Part shown: positions 49,789 through 57,841 of the stretch, piece after piece
Numbering within the stretch: position 1 is the stretch's first letter
How the letters are laid out: each line of letters begins with the position of its first letter
Source: Rugosimonospora acidiphila
GTDB taxonomy: Bacteria; Actinomycetota; Actinomycetes; Mycobacteriales; Micromonosporaceae
Direction: 5' to 3'
Assembly (NCBI RefSeq): GCF_039543385.1
Contig: NZ_BAABJQ010000001.1
Location: 372,001-436,000, forward strand
DNA: 64,000 bases
Position numbers and translations under genes: made by a program
Notes under the pieces: model-generated
Seen by the model: the letters and a program-made list of their open reading frames with translations, nothing else
Database searches by the model: none
What the model was told of the DNA's origin: nothing

Positions 49789-51218
49789 ACCTGAACCAGG
49801 TCGCCCTGCTGCCCGGGTACTGCGCGGCCGGCACCGCGCTGCTGGCGTTCCTGGTCGACCTGCTGGTACCGGCCCGGCGGGCGGCCGTCGCGGCGGCCAC
49901 CGCACTGGGTACCCTCGCCACCGCCGTCGCGGCGGTCGCGGTCGGACGGGGCCCGGTGCGCCGCACGTTCTGCTCGGTCGGCTGCTCGTACGTGGCCGAT
50001 CACCGGGCCGCACTGGTGGCCGTCGTCTTCGCGCTGCTGACCCTGGTGGTTGTGGCGCTGTCGGTGCCGAGCCAGTCGCAGGGCGAGTATTACTTCCTGC
50101 TCGGCTGCTCGATGACCGGGGGCGTGGTGCTCGGCTACACCCGGGATCTGATCAGCCTGACCGTCGCGGTGGAGACCCTGACCCTCCCGCTGTACCCGCT
50201 GGTCGCGTTCCGCCGGCGCAGCGTGGCCAGCGCGGAGGGCGCGGTCACCTTCTTCGTGGTCAGCGTCGTGTCCACCACGGTGACCCTGCTCGGGGCCGCC
50301 CTGCTGTACGCGTCCACCGGCGCGCTGCACTTCACCCGGCTGGCCGCGGCGTTGGGCCACGGGCCCCGTCCGCCGATGGTGACAACCGGTGCCGTACTGG
50401 TGATCGCCGGACTGGCCTTCAAGGTGGCCGCGGTGCCGATGCACGCCTGGGCGCCCGCCGCGTACGATGGCGCGCCGGTCCCGGTCGCCGCGTACCTGTC
50501 GACCGCGTCCAAGCTCGGTGGCGTCATCGCGATCCTGTACGTCGCCGTGGACGCGCTCGGGCCGGCGCTTCCCATCGTGGGGCCGGCACTCGCGGTGGTG
50601 GCGACGCTCACCATGATCGTCGGTAACCTCGGCGCGCTGCGCCAGGCGCGGATGGTGCGGCTGCTCGCCTGGTCCTCGATCGCACAGGCCGGGTACATCC
50701 TCGCCCCGCTGGGCGCGCTGGCGCTGGCCCGGGGGCGTACCGCTCAGGGGGTGTCCGGGGCGGTGGCGGCCACCCTCGGGTACGCCGTGTTCTACGTGAT
50801 CCTGGAGATCGGCGCGTTCGGCGCGGTCGTCGCCCTGCGCGGCGGTCGGGACGGCGGCCGGATCACCGACTATGCCGGCGCGGCGCGGCGCGCGCCCTGG
50901 GTGACCGGTGTGTTCGTGCTCTCGATGATCGGCCTGGCCGGCCTGCCGCCCGGCCTGGCCGGGCTGTTCGCGAAGGTCGTCGTGGTCCGGGCGCTGCTGT
51001 CCGGCGGTGCGGCCTGGTTGGCGATCGTGGTGGCGATCAACTCGGTGGTCGGGCTGGCCTACTACGTCCGGGCGATCGGGGCGCTCTTCGCCGGGAACGG
51101 CGAACCGGATTCCCGGATCAAGATCGGGTGGCCGGTCGCCGCCGCGCTCGGCGGGGTCGCTCTGGTGGCCGTGGTGGTCGGATTCGCCCCCCAGTTGGTG
51201 ATCGACGCGGTGGCCTGA
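49785..51218 (+). CDS. nuoN: NADH-quinone oxidoreductase subunit N
   Basis: Third antiporter-like subunit, 477 aa. Motifs: TVAVETLTLPLYPLVAFRRR, FKVAAVPMHAWAPAAYDGAP and STASKLGGVIAI. ATG overlaps the nuoM stop. Last gene of the operon; htpX follows after 122 bp with its own RBS. Confidence 0.92.
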   Translation: MNLNQVALLPGYCAAGTALLAFLVDLLVPARRAAVAAATALGTLATAVAAVAVGRGPVRRTFCSVGCSYVADHRAALVAVVFALLTLVVVALSVPSQSQGEYYFLLGCSMTGGVVLGYTRDLISLTVAVETLTLPLYPLVAFRRRSVASAEGAVTFFVVSVVSTTVTLLGAALLYASTGALHFTRLAAALGHGPRPPMVTTGAVLVIAGLAFKVAAVPMHAWAPAAYDGAPVPVAAYLSTASKLGGVIAILYVAVDALGPALPIVGPALAVVATLTMIVGNLGALRQARMVRLLAWSSIAQAGYILAPLGALALARGRTAQGVSGAVAATLGYAVFYVILEIGAFGAVVALRGGRDGGRITDYAGAARRAPWVTGVFVLSMIGLAGLPPGLAGLFAKVVVVRALLSGGAAWLAIVVAINSVVGLAYYVRAIGALFAGNGEPDSRIKIGWPVAAALGGVALVAVVVGFAPQLVIDAVA

Positions 51219-51340
51219 CCGTCTTAAACCTGATCATGATCGGCGGATTTTCAGGCTCCTCCCAGCCGATTCACGGCAAAATGCGGGAAGGCACCCCGGC
51301 CGGCAACGCGTTGTACCGGTCAACCGTAAAAGGAGTGAAC

Positions 51341-52225
51341 GTGCACCGGCACTTCAATGGATTCAAGACTGCGGCCCTCCTGGGCCTGTTGACCGGCCTG
51401 ATTCTGGCGGTCGGTTGGCTGTTCGGCGGGAGCGGCGGCCTGATGATCGCCGTGCTCATCTCGCTGGTGATGAACGCTGTCTCCTACTTCTACTCCGACA
51501 AGATCGCCCTGCGCGCGATGGGGGCCCGCCCGGTCGGCCAGGCCGAGGCGCCGCAGCTGTACGCGATCGTCAGCGAGCTGAGCAGCAACGCCCATCAGCC
51601 GATGCCCCGGCTGTACATCAGCCCGACGCCGCAGCCCAACGCGTTCGCGACCGGTCGCAACCCGCAGCACGCCGCGGTCTGCGTCACCGAGGGCATCATG
51701 CGCATGCTCGACCCGCGTGAGCTGCGCGGGGTGATCGGCCACGAGCTGTCCCACGTGTACAACCGGGACATCCTGATCTCGTCGGTGGCGGCCGGGTTGG
51801 CCGGCATCATCACGATGCTGGCGCACCTGGCATGGTTCATTCCGCTCGGCGGCCGCTCGGACAACGACCGGGACGGGGGGATCCTCGGTGCCCTGGCCAT
51901 GCTCATCCTCGGCCCGCTCGCCGCGACGGTGATCCAGCTCGCGATCAGCCGTAGCCGGGAGTACCAGGCGGACGCCTCCGGCGCCGCGCTGACCAAGGAC
52001 CCGCTCGCGCTGGCCAGCGCTCTCCGCAAGATTGACTCGGGTACTCGCGCGCTGCCGCTGCCGCCCGAGCGCCAGCTGACCAGTGCGGCCCACCTGATGA
52101 TCGCCAACCCGTTCCGCCGGCAGGGCCTGGCCCAGCTGTTCTCCACCCACCCGCCGATGGCGCAGCGCATCGCGCGGCTGGAGCAGCTGGCGGGCAACCA
52201 GGGTCCCGTCACGTACCTGCGCTGA
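51341..52225 (+). CDS. htpX: Membrane zinc metalloprotease HtpX
   Basis: M48 protease that degrades misfolded membrane proteins. Two N-terminal helices (LLGLLTGLILAVGWLFGG; MIAVLISLVMNAVSYFYSDK), zinc motif VIGHELSHVYNRD (HExxH), two further helices and the third ligand in SREYQADASGA. 294 aa. GTG 51341 has AAAGGAG five bases upstream. Sits between the nuo operon and yajQ. Confidence 0.94.
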   Translation: MHRHFNGFKTAALLGLLTGLILAVGWLFGGSGGLMIAVLISLVMNAVSYFYSDKIALRAMGARPVGQAEAPQLYAIVSELSSNAHQPMPRLYISPTPQPNAFATGRNPQHAAVCVTEGIMRMLDPRELRGVIGHELSHVYNRDILISSVAAGLAGIITMLAHLAWFIPLGGRSDNDRDGGILGALAMLILGPLAATVIQLAISRSREYQADASGAALTKDPLALASALRKIDSGTRALPLPPERQLTSAAHLMIANPFRRQGLAQLFSTHPPMAQRIARLEQLAGNQGPVTYLR

Positions 52226-52240
52226 CCCTCGAAAACCGCA

Positions 52241-52280
52241 AACCAGCCTGGTCGCCGCTTCGCGGCTGGCCAGGCTGGTT
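52241..52280. terminator. Bidirectional terminator between htpX and yajQ
   Basis: AACCAGCCTGG / CCAGGCTGGTT, 11-bp stem, with an inner GCCGC/GCGGC stem; followed on the plus strand by ACTTTT. Confidence 0.88.
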
Positions 52281-52340
52281 ACTTTTCGCGGGTCGCGGCA
52301 CCGGCTTCGCGGGCCGACGGCGGGCGGTGGCCCGGCCGAT

Positions 52341-52832
52341 CTACCGGTAGTTCGTGAACTGGAGCGCCACTCCGAAGTCGGCCTGCTTCAGCATCGCGAT
52401 CACGGTCTGCAGGTCGTCCCGCTTCTTGCCGCTGACGCGCAGCTGGTCGCCCTGGATCTGAGCCTGGACGCCCTTGGGCCCGTCGTCGCGAATCTTCTTG
52501 CTGATCGACTTGGCCTTGTCCGACTCGATCCCCTGCATGATCTTGCAATCGATCCGGTAGGTCTTCCCGGAGGGCTTCGGCTCGCCGGCATCCAGCGACT
52601 TCAGCGAGATGTTGCGCTTGACCAGCTTCTCCTTGAAGACCTCAAGGGCGGCCCGGGCGCGGTCCTCGGTCTCGGCCACCACGGTGACCGCGTTCTCGCC
52701 GGCGTGGCTGACCTTCGCACCGGTACCCCGGAAGTCGAACCGCGTCTCCAGCTCCTTCTCGGCCTGGTTGAGCGCGTTGTCGAGCTCCTGCCGGTCGACC
52801 TTGCTGACGATGTCGAACGATGGATCTGCCAC
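52341..52832 (-). CDS. yajQ: YajQ family nucleotide-binding protein
   Basis: 163-aa UPF0234 protein (ADPSFDIVSKVDRQELDNAL; QGIESDKAKSISKKIRDDGP; FGVALQFTNYR at the end). Members bind cyclic di-GMP or nucleic acid in some bacteria. GTG start with AGGAGAG upstream. Divergent from tRNA-Tyr. Confidence 0.94.
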   Translation of the reverse strand: MADPSFDIVSKVDRQELDNALNQAEKELETRFDFRGTGAKVSHAGENAVTVVAETEDRARAALEVFKEKLVKRNISLKSLDAGEPKPSGKTYRIDCKIMQGIESDKAKSISKKIRDDGPKGVQAQIQGDQLRVSGKKRDDLQTVIAMLKQADFGVALQFTNYR

Positions 52833-52904
52833 GTCGTCTCTCCTGTATGCGAGATTCGTCCATTCAGCTTGCCACGTACCCGGCGGCGTGCCGACGGTAC
52901 CCGT

Positions 52905-52934
52905 TTGCGCGAGACCCCGGCTCTACCGTTATCC
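52905..52934 (+). promoter_or_regulatory. Promoter of tRNA-Tyr
   Basis: TTGCGC, 18 bases, TTATCC; about 45 bases before the tRNA. Confidence 0.45.
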
Positions 52935-52978
52935 TTGCTTCCGCTACGGTGGCGGAGCGCCACGGCAGCGATTGTCAC

Positions 52979-53059
52979 GGCGGGTTGCCCGAGTGGTCAA
53001 AGGGAGCAGACTGTAAATCTGTCGCGAGAGCTACGGAGGTTCGAACCCTCCACCCGCCA
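52979..53059 (+). tRNA. tRNA-Tyr (GTA)
   Basis: 81-nt type II tRNA. Acceptor GGCGGGT pairs with ACCCGCC; anticodon GTA at 53013-53015; long variable arm; T-arm GGAGG TTCGAAC CCTCC. CCA is not encoded. Its 3' end is repeated downstream at 54937, a sign of integrase-mediated insertion. Confidence 0.97.
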
Positions 53060-53172
53060 CAGTCTCGCACAACGGCCCCTGATCAGCGGAAACGCTGACC
53101 AGGGGCCGTTGTCGTGAGTCCCGCTCAGTCTCACCCGGGCCAGTCTCGGCTCACTCGCTGCGGCAAATACGT
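53040..53172 (+). repeat. att-like repeat copy A (tRNA-Tyr 3' end and terminator)
   Basis: Contains the tRNA-Tyr 3' end, the hairpin at 53071-53110 and further sequence to about 53172. Copy B at 54937-55068 is similar over the whole length by eye (roughly 80 percent). Confidence 0.8.
53071..53110 (+). terminator. Terminator of tRNA-Tyr
   Basis: AACGGCCCCT / AGGGGCCGTT outer stem and CAGCG GAAA CGCTG inner stem-loop. Confidence 0.8.
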
Positions 53173-53195
53173 GGCAAGGTTTCAGGCATGATCCA

Positions 53196-53410
53196 CTAGC
53201 TGTGACCTGGCATAACGTCCTCTGGCAGGTTCAGCGCGGACTCGATCCGGCGGCGCGCCGCCCCGGCCCGCCCGTCGATGCGCTTCGCGTAGACCCGCAG
53301 CGGCACGTGAACGCTATGCCCGGCCCACTCGGCGACCTGGGGCGCCGGTACCCCGGCGCTGAGCCAGGTCGACACGGCAGCGTGACGCAGATCATACGGG
53401 CGGCGAGCCA
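53196..53410 (-). pseudogene. Tyrosine recombinase (integrase) C-terminal stub 1
   Basis: Only the last 70 or so residues survive: ARRPYDLRHAAVSTWLSAGV (catalytic Arg and His), VAEWAGHSVHVPLRVYAKRI (His and nucleophile Tyr). Upstream homology fades into the AraC-type gene. Lies directly inside att copy A, as integrases of tRNA-inserted elements do. Cannot be active alone. Confidence 0.8.
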
Positions 53411-53527
53411 GCGTCGACCGCCGTCGGACAGGCCGGCGCACAGCTCGGCGCGCGCGGCGCCGGCCCTGGCGGCGACCGCCCGCACCCGCGCCACGACGCG
53501 ACCCACACTCAAATCGGGGGAGGCGGA

Positions 53528-54271
53528 CTAATACCGCTGCGCGTACCAGGTCGGTGGCTCGCCGAACATGCTCTTGAAGTCGCGGATCAAGTGGCCCTGG
53601 TCGGCGTAGCCGAGGTCTGCCGCCAGCGCGGCCCACTCGATTGCCCCGCCGGCGGCCATGCGTGCGGTCACCTCGTGCAGGCGGTAGCGGCGGATCACCC
53701 ACTTGGGCCCGATGCCGACGTACTCCGCGAACAGCCGTTGCAGCCGCCGCATGTTCAGCCCCAGCTCGCCGGCGAGGCGTTCGACCGTGGTCACGGCCTT
53801 GTCCTTGGCGATCAGCTCGACCGCGGCCATCGCCTGGCGCACCCGGGGGTCGTCGTCCGGCAGGTGTTTGCGCAGGAACGCGTCCACGGTCGGCACGTCG
53901 AGCGTCGTGGGCAGGTCCGGGCCGAACACCTCGGTCGCCGGGACGACGCGGTCGGTGATCGTCGAGACGGAGGCACCGAGGAACGGGCGGAAGCAGCCCG
54001 GCCGGAACGCGACGCCGAAGACGTGGTCGCGGCCCTCGAGGACCTTGAGCTGGTAGCCGCTGCACACGCCGTTGACGTCCGCGCGGCCGCCGCTGAACGA
54101 CAGGTGCACGTTCGGGTACGGCACGATCTTCTGCCGGTAAGGCTCGGCGTAGTCCCAGCGAGCCTCCCAGTACTGCTCCACCCACGGCGCGAGCGTCGGC
54201 GACGGGCCGTGGAACGCGTGGCGCTGATACCTGGTCCACGCACCCCGCAGCTCACGAACGTCTCGCCCCAC
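53528..54271 (-). CDS. AraC family transcriptional regulator
   Basis: 247 aa. N-terminal DUF6597-type sensory part (LAPWVEQYWEARWDYAEPYR) and a C-terminal AraC DNA-binding domain (TTVERLAGELGLNMRRLQRL; AALAADLGYADQGHLIRDFK). GTG 54271 is supported by the minus-strand -10 TAAACT 7 bases upstream. Divergent from the DinB-like gene; both lie between att copies A and B, so are likely cargo. Confidence 0.82.
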   Translation of the reverse strand: MGRDVRELRGAWTRYQRHAFHGPSPTLAPWVEQYWEARWDYAEPYRQKIVPYPNVHLSFSGGRADVNGVCSGYQLKVLEGRDHVFGVAFRPGCFRPFLGASVSTITDRVVPATEVFGPDLPTTLDVPTVDAFLRKHLPDDDPRVRQAMAAVELIAKDKAVTTVERLAGELGLNMRRLQRLFAEYVGIGPKWVIRRYRLHEVTARMAAGGAIEWAALAADLGYADQGHLIRDFKSMFGEPPTWYAQRY

Positions 54272-54278
54272 ACGGCAG

Positions 54279-54328
54279 AGTTTATGTCGCCTTTGTTCAA
54301 GACCCCTCCGGCCCGCGCCGCCTATCGT
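54279..54328. promoter_or_regulatory. Divergent leaderless promoters of araC-type and DinB-like genes
   Basis: Minus: TAAACT (54279-54284), 7 bases before GTG 54271. Plus: TATCGT (54323-54328), 7 bases before ATG 54336. Confidence 0.5.
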
Positions 54329-54335
54329 CGCCGTC

Positions 54336-54905
54336 ATGTCACACCTATCCAACGCGGCCGAGGCCATGGCCGCGGTCGCCCGCACCATCACCGACGACCA
54401 GCTCGCCAACAAGACTCCGTGCACGGAGTACGACGTGCGGGCACTGGTGAACCACCTCCTGTTCTGGGGCCCGTCGCTCGCCGGCGGCGGCCGCAAGGAG
54501 TCCGTTGCGCAGCCGGCGGCCGCCGAGTCCGATGTGGACCTGGCGGCCGGCGACTGGCGCGGCCGCCTACTCGCCCTGCTGGACGACATCACGTTGTCGT
54601 GGGCGCCGCCGAGCGCCTGGGAGGGCGAGACGAGCATGGGCACGCCGCACACGCTGCCCGCGCCCGTCATGGGCGACATGATCGTCGGCGAGTTGGCCGT
54701 GCACGGCTGGGACCTGGCGGTCGCGACCGGGCAGCGGCTGGAACTGCCTGACGACCTGTTGGCGCATCTGCGCGACACGGTGTTCGCCGGCGTGGAGCAG
54801 GGGCGGGAGATGGGCATGTACGGACCGGAGGTCGCGGTGCCGGCCGACGCGCCCACCTTGGACCGCATCATCGGCCTGACCGGCCGTGATCCCGCCTGGG
54901 CGTAG
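54336..54905 (+). CDS. TIGR03086-type metal-binding protein (DinB/mycothiol isomerase-like)
   Basis: 189 aa. LANKTPCTEYDVRALVNHLL carries the first metal histidine; GELAVHGWDLAVATGQ carries the second. Family relatives are mycothiol-dependent enzymes; the reaction here is unknown. Divergently transcribed from an AraC-type regulator that may control it. Confidence 0.82.
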   Translation: MSHLSNAAEAMAAVARTITDDQLANKTPCTEYDVRALVNHLLFWGPSLAGGGRKESVAQPAAAESDVDLAAGDWRGRLLALLDDITLSWAPPSAWEGETSMGTPHTLPAPVMGDMIVGELAVHGWDLAVATGQRLELPDDLLAHLRDTVFAGVEQGREMGMYGPEVAVPADAPTLDRIIGLTGRDPAWA

Positions 54906-54936
54906 TCACCGACTGGTGATGTCGGCCATATCTGGC

Positions 54937-55068
54937 GCGAACCCTTCACCCGCCACATTCTCGCGGAACGGCCCCTGGCCAGCGGAAACGCTGACCGGGG
55001 GCCGTTGCCGTAGGTCTCATTGGGGCTCACCCGGGCGCACTCAAGCTCACTGGTCGTCTCGCATACGT
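54937..55068 (+). repeat. att-like repeat copy B
   Basis: CGAACCCTTCACCCGCCACA repeats the tRNA-Tyr 3' end with one mismatch in 20; the terminator hairpin is copied at 54967-55006 and similarity runs on to about 55068. No tRNA body precedes it. Confidence 0.85.
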
Positions 55069-55155
55069 GTCGGCGTCTCGGAGGGCTGGCCGGCCGCCTC
55101 GACAGCTAGGGCAACCTCGATCATCCGGCGGGCCGCCCCCGCCCGTCGATGCGCT
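55047..55155 (-). pseudogene. Integrase C-terminal stub 2
   Basis: The minus strand encodes RAGAARRMIEVALAVEAAGQ up to a TGA, matching the final residues of stub 1 (RAGAARRRIESALNL). The DNA match with stub 1 stops at about 55155, inside the start of the next gene, marking a deletion junction. Confidence 0.65.
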
Positions 55156-55736
55156 CGGTGGACGGTTTCCTCGCCGATGCGAACGATCAGGTCGGCCCAC
55201 TCTTCGACTGGTGTGTCAACGGCGATGTCGAAATCATCGACGGTGGCGAAATCAAGGTCTCGCAGGCGTCGGCCGACTACGTCATGACGATGTGGGCGGG
55301 GATCGGGTCGATGGTGATCGGGCGCCACCTGTTCGACATGATCAATGGCTGGGAGGGCGTGCCGCCAGCGGGGGATCACGTGATCGTGGTGTCGCACCGG
55401 CCCAGACCCGACGATTGGCACCCCACGGGGTTGCACTCCGTACACCCCCGGGAGCGTCAGGCGTCGTACTACTTCATCAGCGACGTGGCCGAGGCGATCG
55501 CGAAGGCCAGGGAACTCGCCGGGGAGCGCGCTGTCGCCGTGGCGGCGGGCGACGTCGGCGGACAGGCATTCGCCCTCGGCCTGGTGAACGAGGTGGCGAT
55601 GGACGTCGCGCCGGTGGTCTTCGGCTCAGGCAAGCGGTACTTCGGGTCGACCGATGCCCAGCATCTGCTCGAAGACCCGCACACGGTGATCCAGGGCGAC
55701 CGCGTGCTGCACCTGCGCTACCGAGTCCGCCGCTGA
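55149..55736 (+). CDS. Dihydrofolate reductase family (RibD C-terminal) protein, 5' truncated
   Basis: 195 aa. MRSVDGFLADANDQVGPLFD begins where relatives have about 10 extra N-terminal residues forming strand one before SVDGF. The rest (IGSMVIGRHLFDMINGWEG; AKARELAGERAVAVAAGDVG; APVVFGSGKRYFG) is complete. The ATG falls in integrase-derived DNA, so the native start was lost when the junction formed. Possibly non-functional. Confidence 0.75.
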   Translation: MRSVDGFLADANDQVGPLFDWCVNGDVEIIDGGEIKVSQASADYVMTMWAGIGSMVIGRHLFDMINGWEGVPPAGDHVIVVSHRPRPDDWHPTGLHSVHPRERQASYYFISDVAEAIAKARELAGERAVAVAAGDVGGQAFALGLVNEVAMDVAPVVFGSGKRYFGSTDAQHLLEDPHTVIQGDRVLHLRYRVRR

Positions 55737-55751
55737 TCTAGATGTCGCATT

Positions 55752-55812
55752 CGAGTCCGACGGCCCCTGGTCCGCGCGGACGCCGACCAGGGGCCGTTGT
55801 CGTAGGCCCGCC
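55752..55812 (+). repeat. att/terminator-like repeat copy C
   Basis: ACGGCCCCTGGTC and GACCAGGGGCCGT form a perfect 13-bp stem, followed by GTTGTCGTAGGCCCGCC as in copies A and B. TTCGAGTCC just upstream may be a T-arm relic. Confidence 0.65.
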
Positions 55813-56016
55813 TCGACCCCGCCGGGCGGCCCGACGCCGGCGACGTTCCCGGTCGCCGCGGTCCCGGCCCCGCTGACCCCGGCCGCCGTTGACCTGGCCT
55901 TTGGGTCGCCGGGCGTGGTTTTCTTCCGAGCGCCAGACGTACCGCCTCAGAAAGATCCGAACCCCCGTGACAACGTCCGCGCCCATACCGGTGTCTTTCC
56001 CGATGTGACGACCGTA

Positions 56017-56535
56017 ATGAAGCACCGACCAGCCGGGACGGCGAGCGGCGCGGAGCAGGATTTCCGGGATTTCGTCCAGAGGATCGCCGCATCGTTGCAC
56101 CGCACGGCGTACTTGCTGTGCGGGGACTGGTATCTGGCCGACGACCTCGTCCAGGAGGCCCTGGCGAAGGCGTACAGCCACTGGCGCAAGGTCCAGCGGG
56201 CCGACAGCCCGTCCGCGTACGTGCGACGCATTCTGATCAACGAGTCGCGACGCAGCTGGCGCCGGAACCGGAACCTCACCGTGCATCCCGACGCCGACGT
56301 GACCGACATCACCGTCGCTGACCTGTCCGACGAAGTGGTGAACCGCGCCGAGCTGCTCCAGGCGTTGCAGTCGCTGCCCGCGCGGCAGCGGGCGACCGTC
56401 GTCCTGCGGTTTCTCGAGGGGCTCAGCGAGCGGGAGACCGCGGCGGCCCTCGGGTGCAGTGAGGGCACCGTCAAGAGCCAGACGAGCCGGGCGTTGATCA
56501 AGCTCAAGTCCGTCCTGAATCAAGGAGACCACTGA
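56017..56535 (+). CDS. SigE-family ECF RNA polymerase sigma factor
   Basis: 172 aa. Region 2: FVQRIAASLHRTAYLLCGDW and LADDLVQEALAKAYSHWRKV. Region 4: ARQRATVVLRFLEGLSERET and GCSEGTVKSQTSRALIKLKS. ATG 56017 (MKHRPAG) chosen; no clear RBS and GTG 56005 is possible. The adjacent downstream gene is its probable membrane partner. Confidence 0.85.
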   Translation: MKHRPAGTASGAEQDFRDFVQRIAASLHRTAYLLCGDWYLADDLVQEALAKAYSHWRKVQRADSPSAYVRRILINESRRSWRRNRNLTVHPDADVTDITVADLSDEVVNRAELLQALQSLPARQRATVVLRFLEGLSERETAAALGCSEGTVKSQTSRALIKLKSVLNQGDH

Positions 56536-56537
56536 CC

Positions 56538-57542
56538 ATGTCGCACGAGACCGAGGAACGTCTGAGCACGGCGCTGCAGGACATCGTCGGGGACCGGCCG
56601 TACGCGCCCGACCTCGATCAGATCGAGACCCGCGGACGGAAGCTGCGGAACCGTCGCGTGGCGTGGCGCGCGACCGCCGGTACCGGCTTCGTCGCGGCGG
56701 TCGCGGCGGTCGCCGTGGCTACCGCCGGCGTTGGCACCCAGGCTCCGGCGCACAATCTGGCCGTCCCGAGTTCGGCGGCGACCGGTGGCGCGACGGACGC
56801 GAACGCCCCACTGGTGCAGCTGGCCGGTTACCTGACCACCGCTGCGCAGCCCCAGGGCGACGCGACGCTTCTGCTGCGCGACCAGGTGTACACGAACGGC
56901 CTCAAGGTCGACGTCTGGGACCTGCACGCCGACAACGGCGACTACTACTTCTCCAAGACCCGCGGCGGCCTTCCGGCCCAGGTGAAGGGCGATCACAAGC
57001 AGGCGGACGAGGCCGGGCGCAAGAACGTGGTCGCGGCGGCGAAGCAGGCGGCCGACGGCGACCTGGACCAGGCCCGCAAGCTGATGGCGCTCGCGTACCT
57101 CCCGGCCAACCCGAAGGTCAAGCCGACTCTCGACCCGCCCGGTGCCAAGCCCGCCGTCGACGACAAGGTTCTTGAGAAGCTCAAGGTCCTCGCGCAGAAC
57201 GGGATCCACGAGGATGTGTCCGACCTGTCCAACTGGACCGACAACTGGGTCTGGAACGACTCGATGGACGCCCTGACGGTCGGCGGCGGCAGCCCGACGG
57301 TCCGCGCCGGGGTGCTGCGGCTGCTGGGGCAGATGCCCGAGGTCAAGGTCACCAAGGGCACCCTCGACGGCCAGGCGGTACTGACCCTCGCCGCCGGCAG
57401 TCTGGCCACCGGAGACGGGACCCAGAGCCTGATCGTCAACGCCGACACGGGCCTGCCGATCAAGTACGTCGCCAACGGCGTCACCGTCAATTACACGGCG
57501 ACCCGCGTGACCCTCGCGGATGTGGCCAACGGCCAATTCTGA
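56538..57542 (+). CDS. Membrane protein, probable sigma partner (CU044_5270-like)
   Basis: 334 aa. A cytoplasmic 40-residue segment (ETEERLSTALQDIVGDRPYA) precedes one helix (ATAGTGFVAAVAAVAVATAG), and the large outer domain has GGGSPTVRAGVLRLLGQMPE and a VNADTGLPIKYV end. Such proteins often follow SigE-family sigma genes and may act as anti-sigma factors. It starts 3 bases after the sigma stop; RBS AAGGAG. Confidence 0.72.
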   Translation: MSHETEERLSTALQDIVGDRPYAPDLDQIETRGRKLRNRRVAWRATAGTGFVAAVAAVAVATAGVGTQAPAHNLAVPSSAATGGATDANAPLVQLAGYLTTAAQPQGDATLLLRDQVYTNGLKVDVWDLHADNGDYYFSKTRGGLPAQVKGDHKQADEAGRKNVVAAAKQAADGDLDQARKLMALAYLPANPKVKPTLDPPGAKPAVDDKVLEKLKVLAQNGIHEDVSDLSNWTDNWVWNDSMDALTVGGGSPTVRAGVLRLLGQMPEVKVTKGTLDGQAVLTLAAGSLATGDGTQSLIVNADTGLPIKYVANGVTVNYTATRVTLADVANGQF

Positions 57543-57554
57543 TCCGCACCAGCT

Positions 57555-57590
57555 GATGCCAGGGCCGGCCCGTCCGCCGGCCCTGGCATC
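57555..57590 (+). terminator. Terminator after sigma-partner gene
   Basis: GATGCCAGGGCCGG / CCGGCCCTGGCATC, perfect 14-bp stem, 8-base loop. Confidence 0.85.
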
Positions 57591-57841
57591 GTCGCGTCGC
57601 CCGCCGACCCGGCCGTCACCGCCGGCTCGACAACTACAGGGACAGAACAGTGACACAGGTCACCATCGACGCGCGGGATGATCCCGTGGCACCGTGCCTG
57701 GCCACCTACGAGTGCTCTGCCGATGTATCGACGCTTCTGCGTACCGAGCCCCGGAAAGGTGCCTCTACCAGGTCGTGTCCGGCGCGGGATCTTCGTCACG
57801 ACCGGTTTACGCACGTCCTCTATGGGGAGTAACGTCCACGC
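57591..57841. other. Upstream region of small exported protein
   Basis: No gene convincing. Holds the -10 element TAACGT (57830-57835) 6 bases before ATG 57842, with TTTACG (57806-57811) as a possible -35. Confidence 0.45.

Noticed and set aside
53528..55030. 500-codon minus-strand frame treated as one protein
   Set aside because: Only the first half from GTG 54271 is AraC-like; the upstream part is the antisense of the DinB-like gene.
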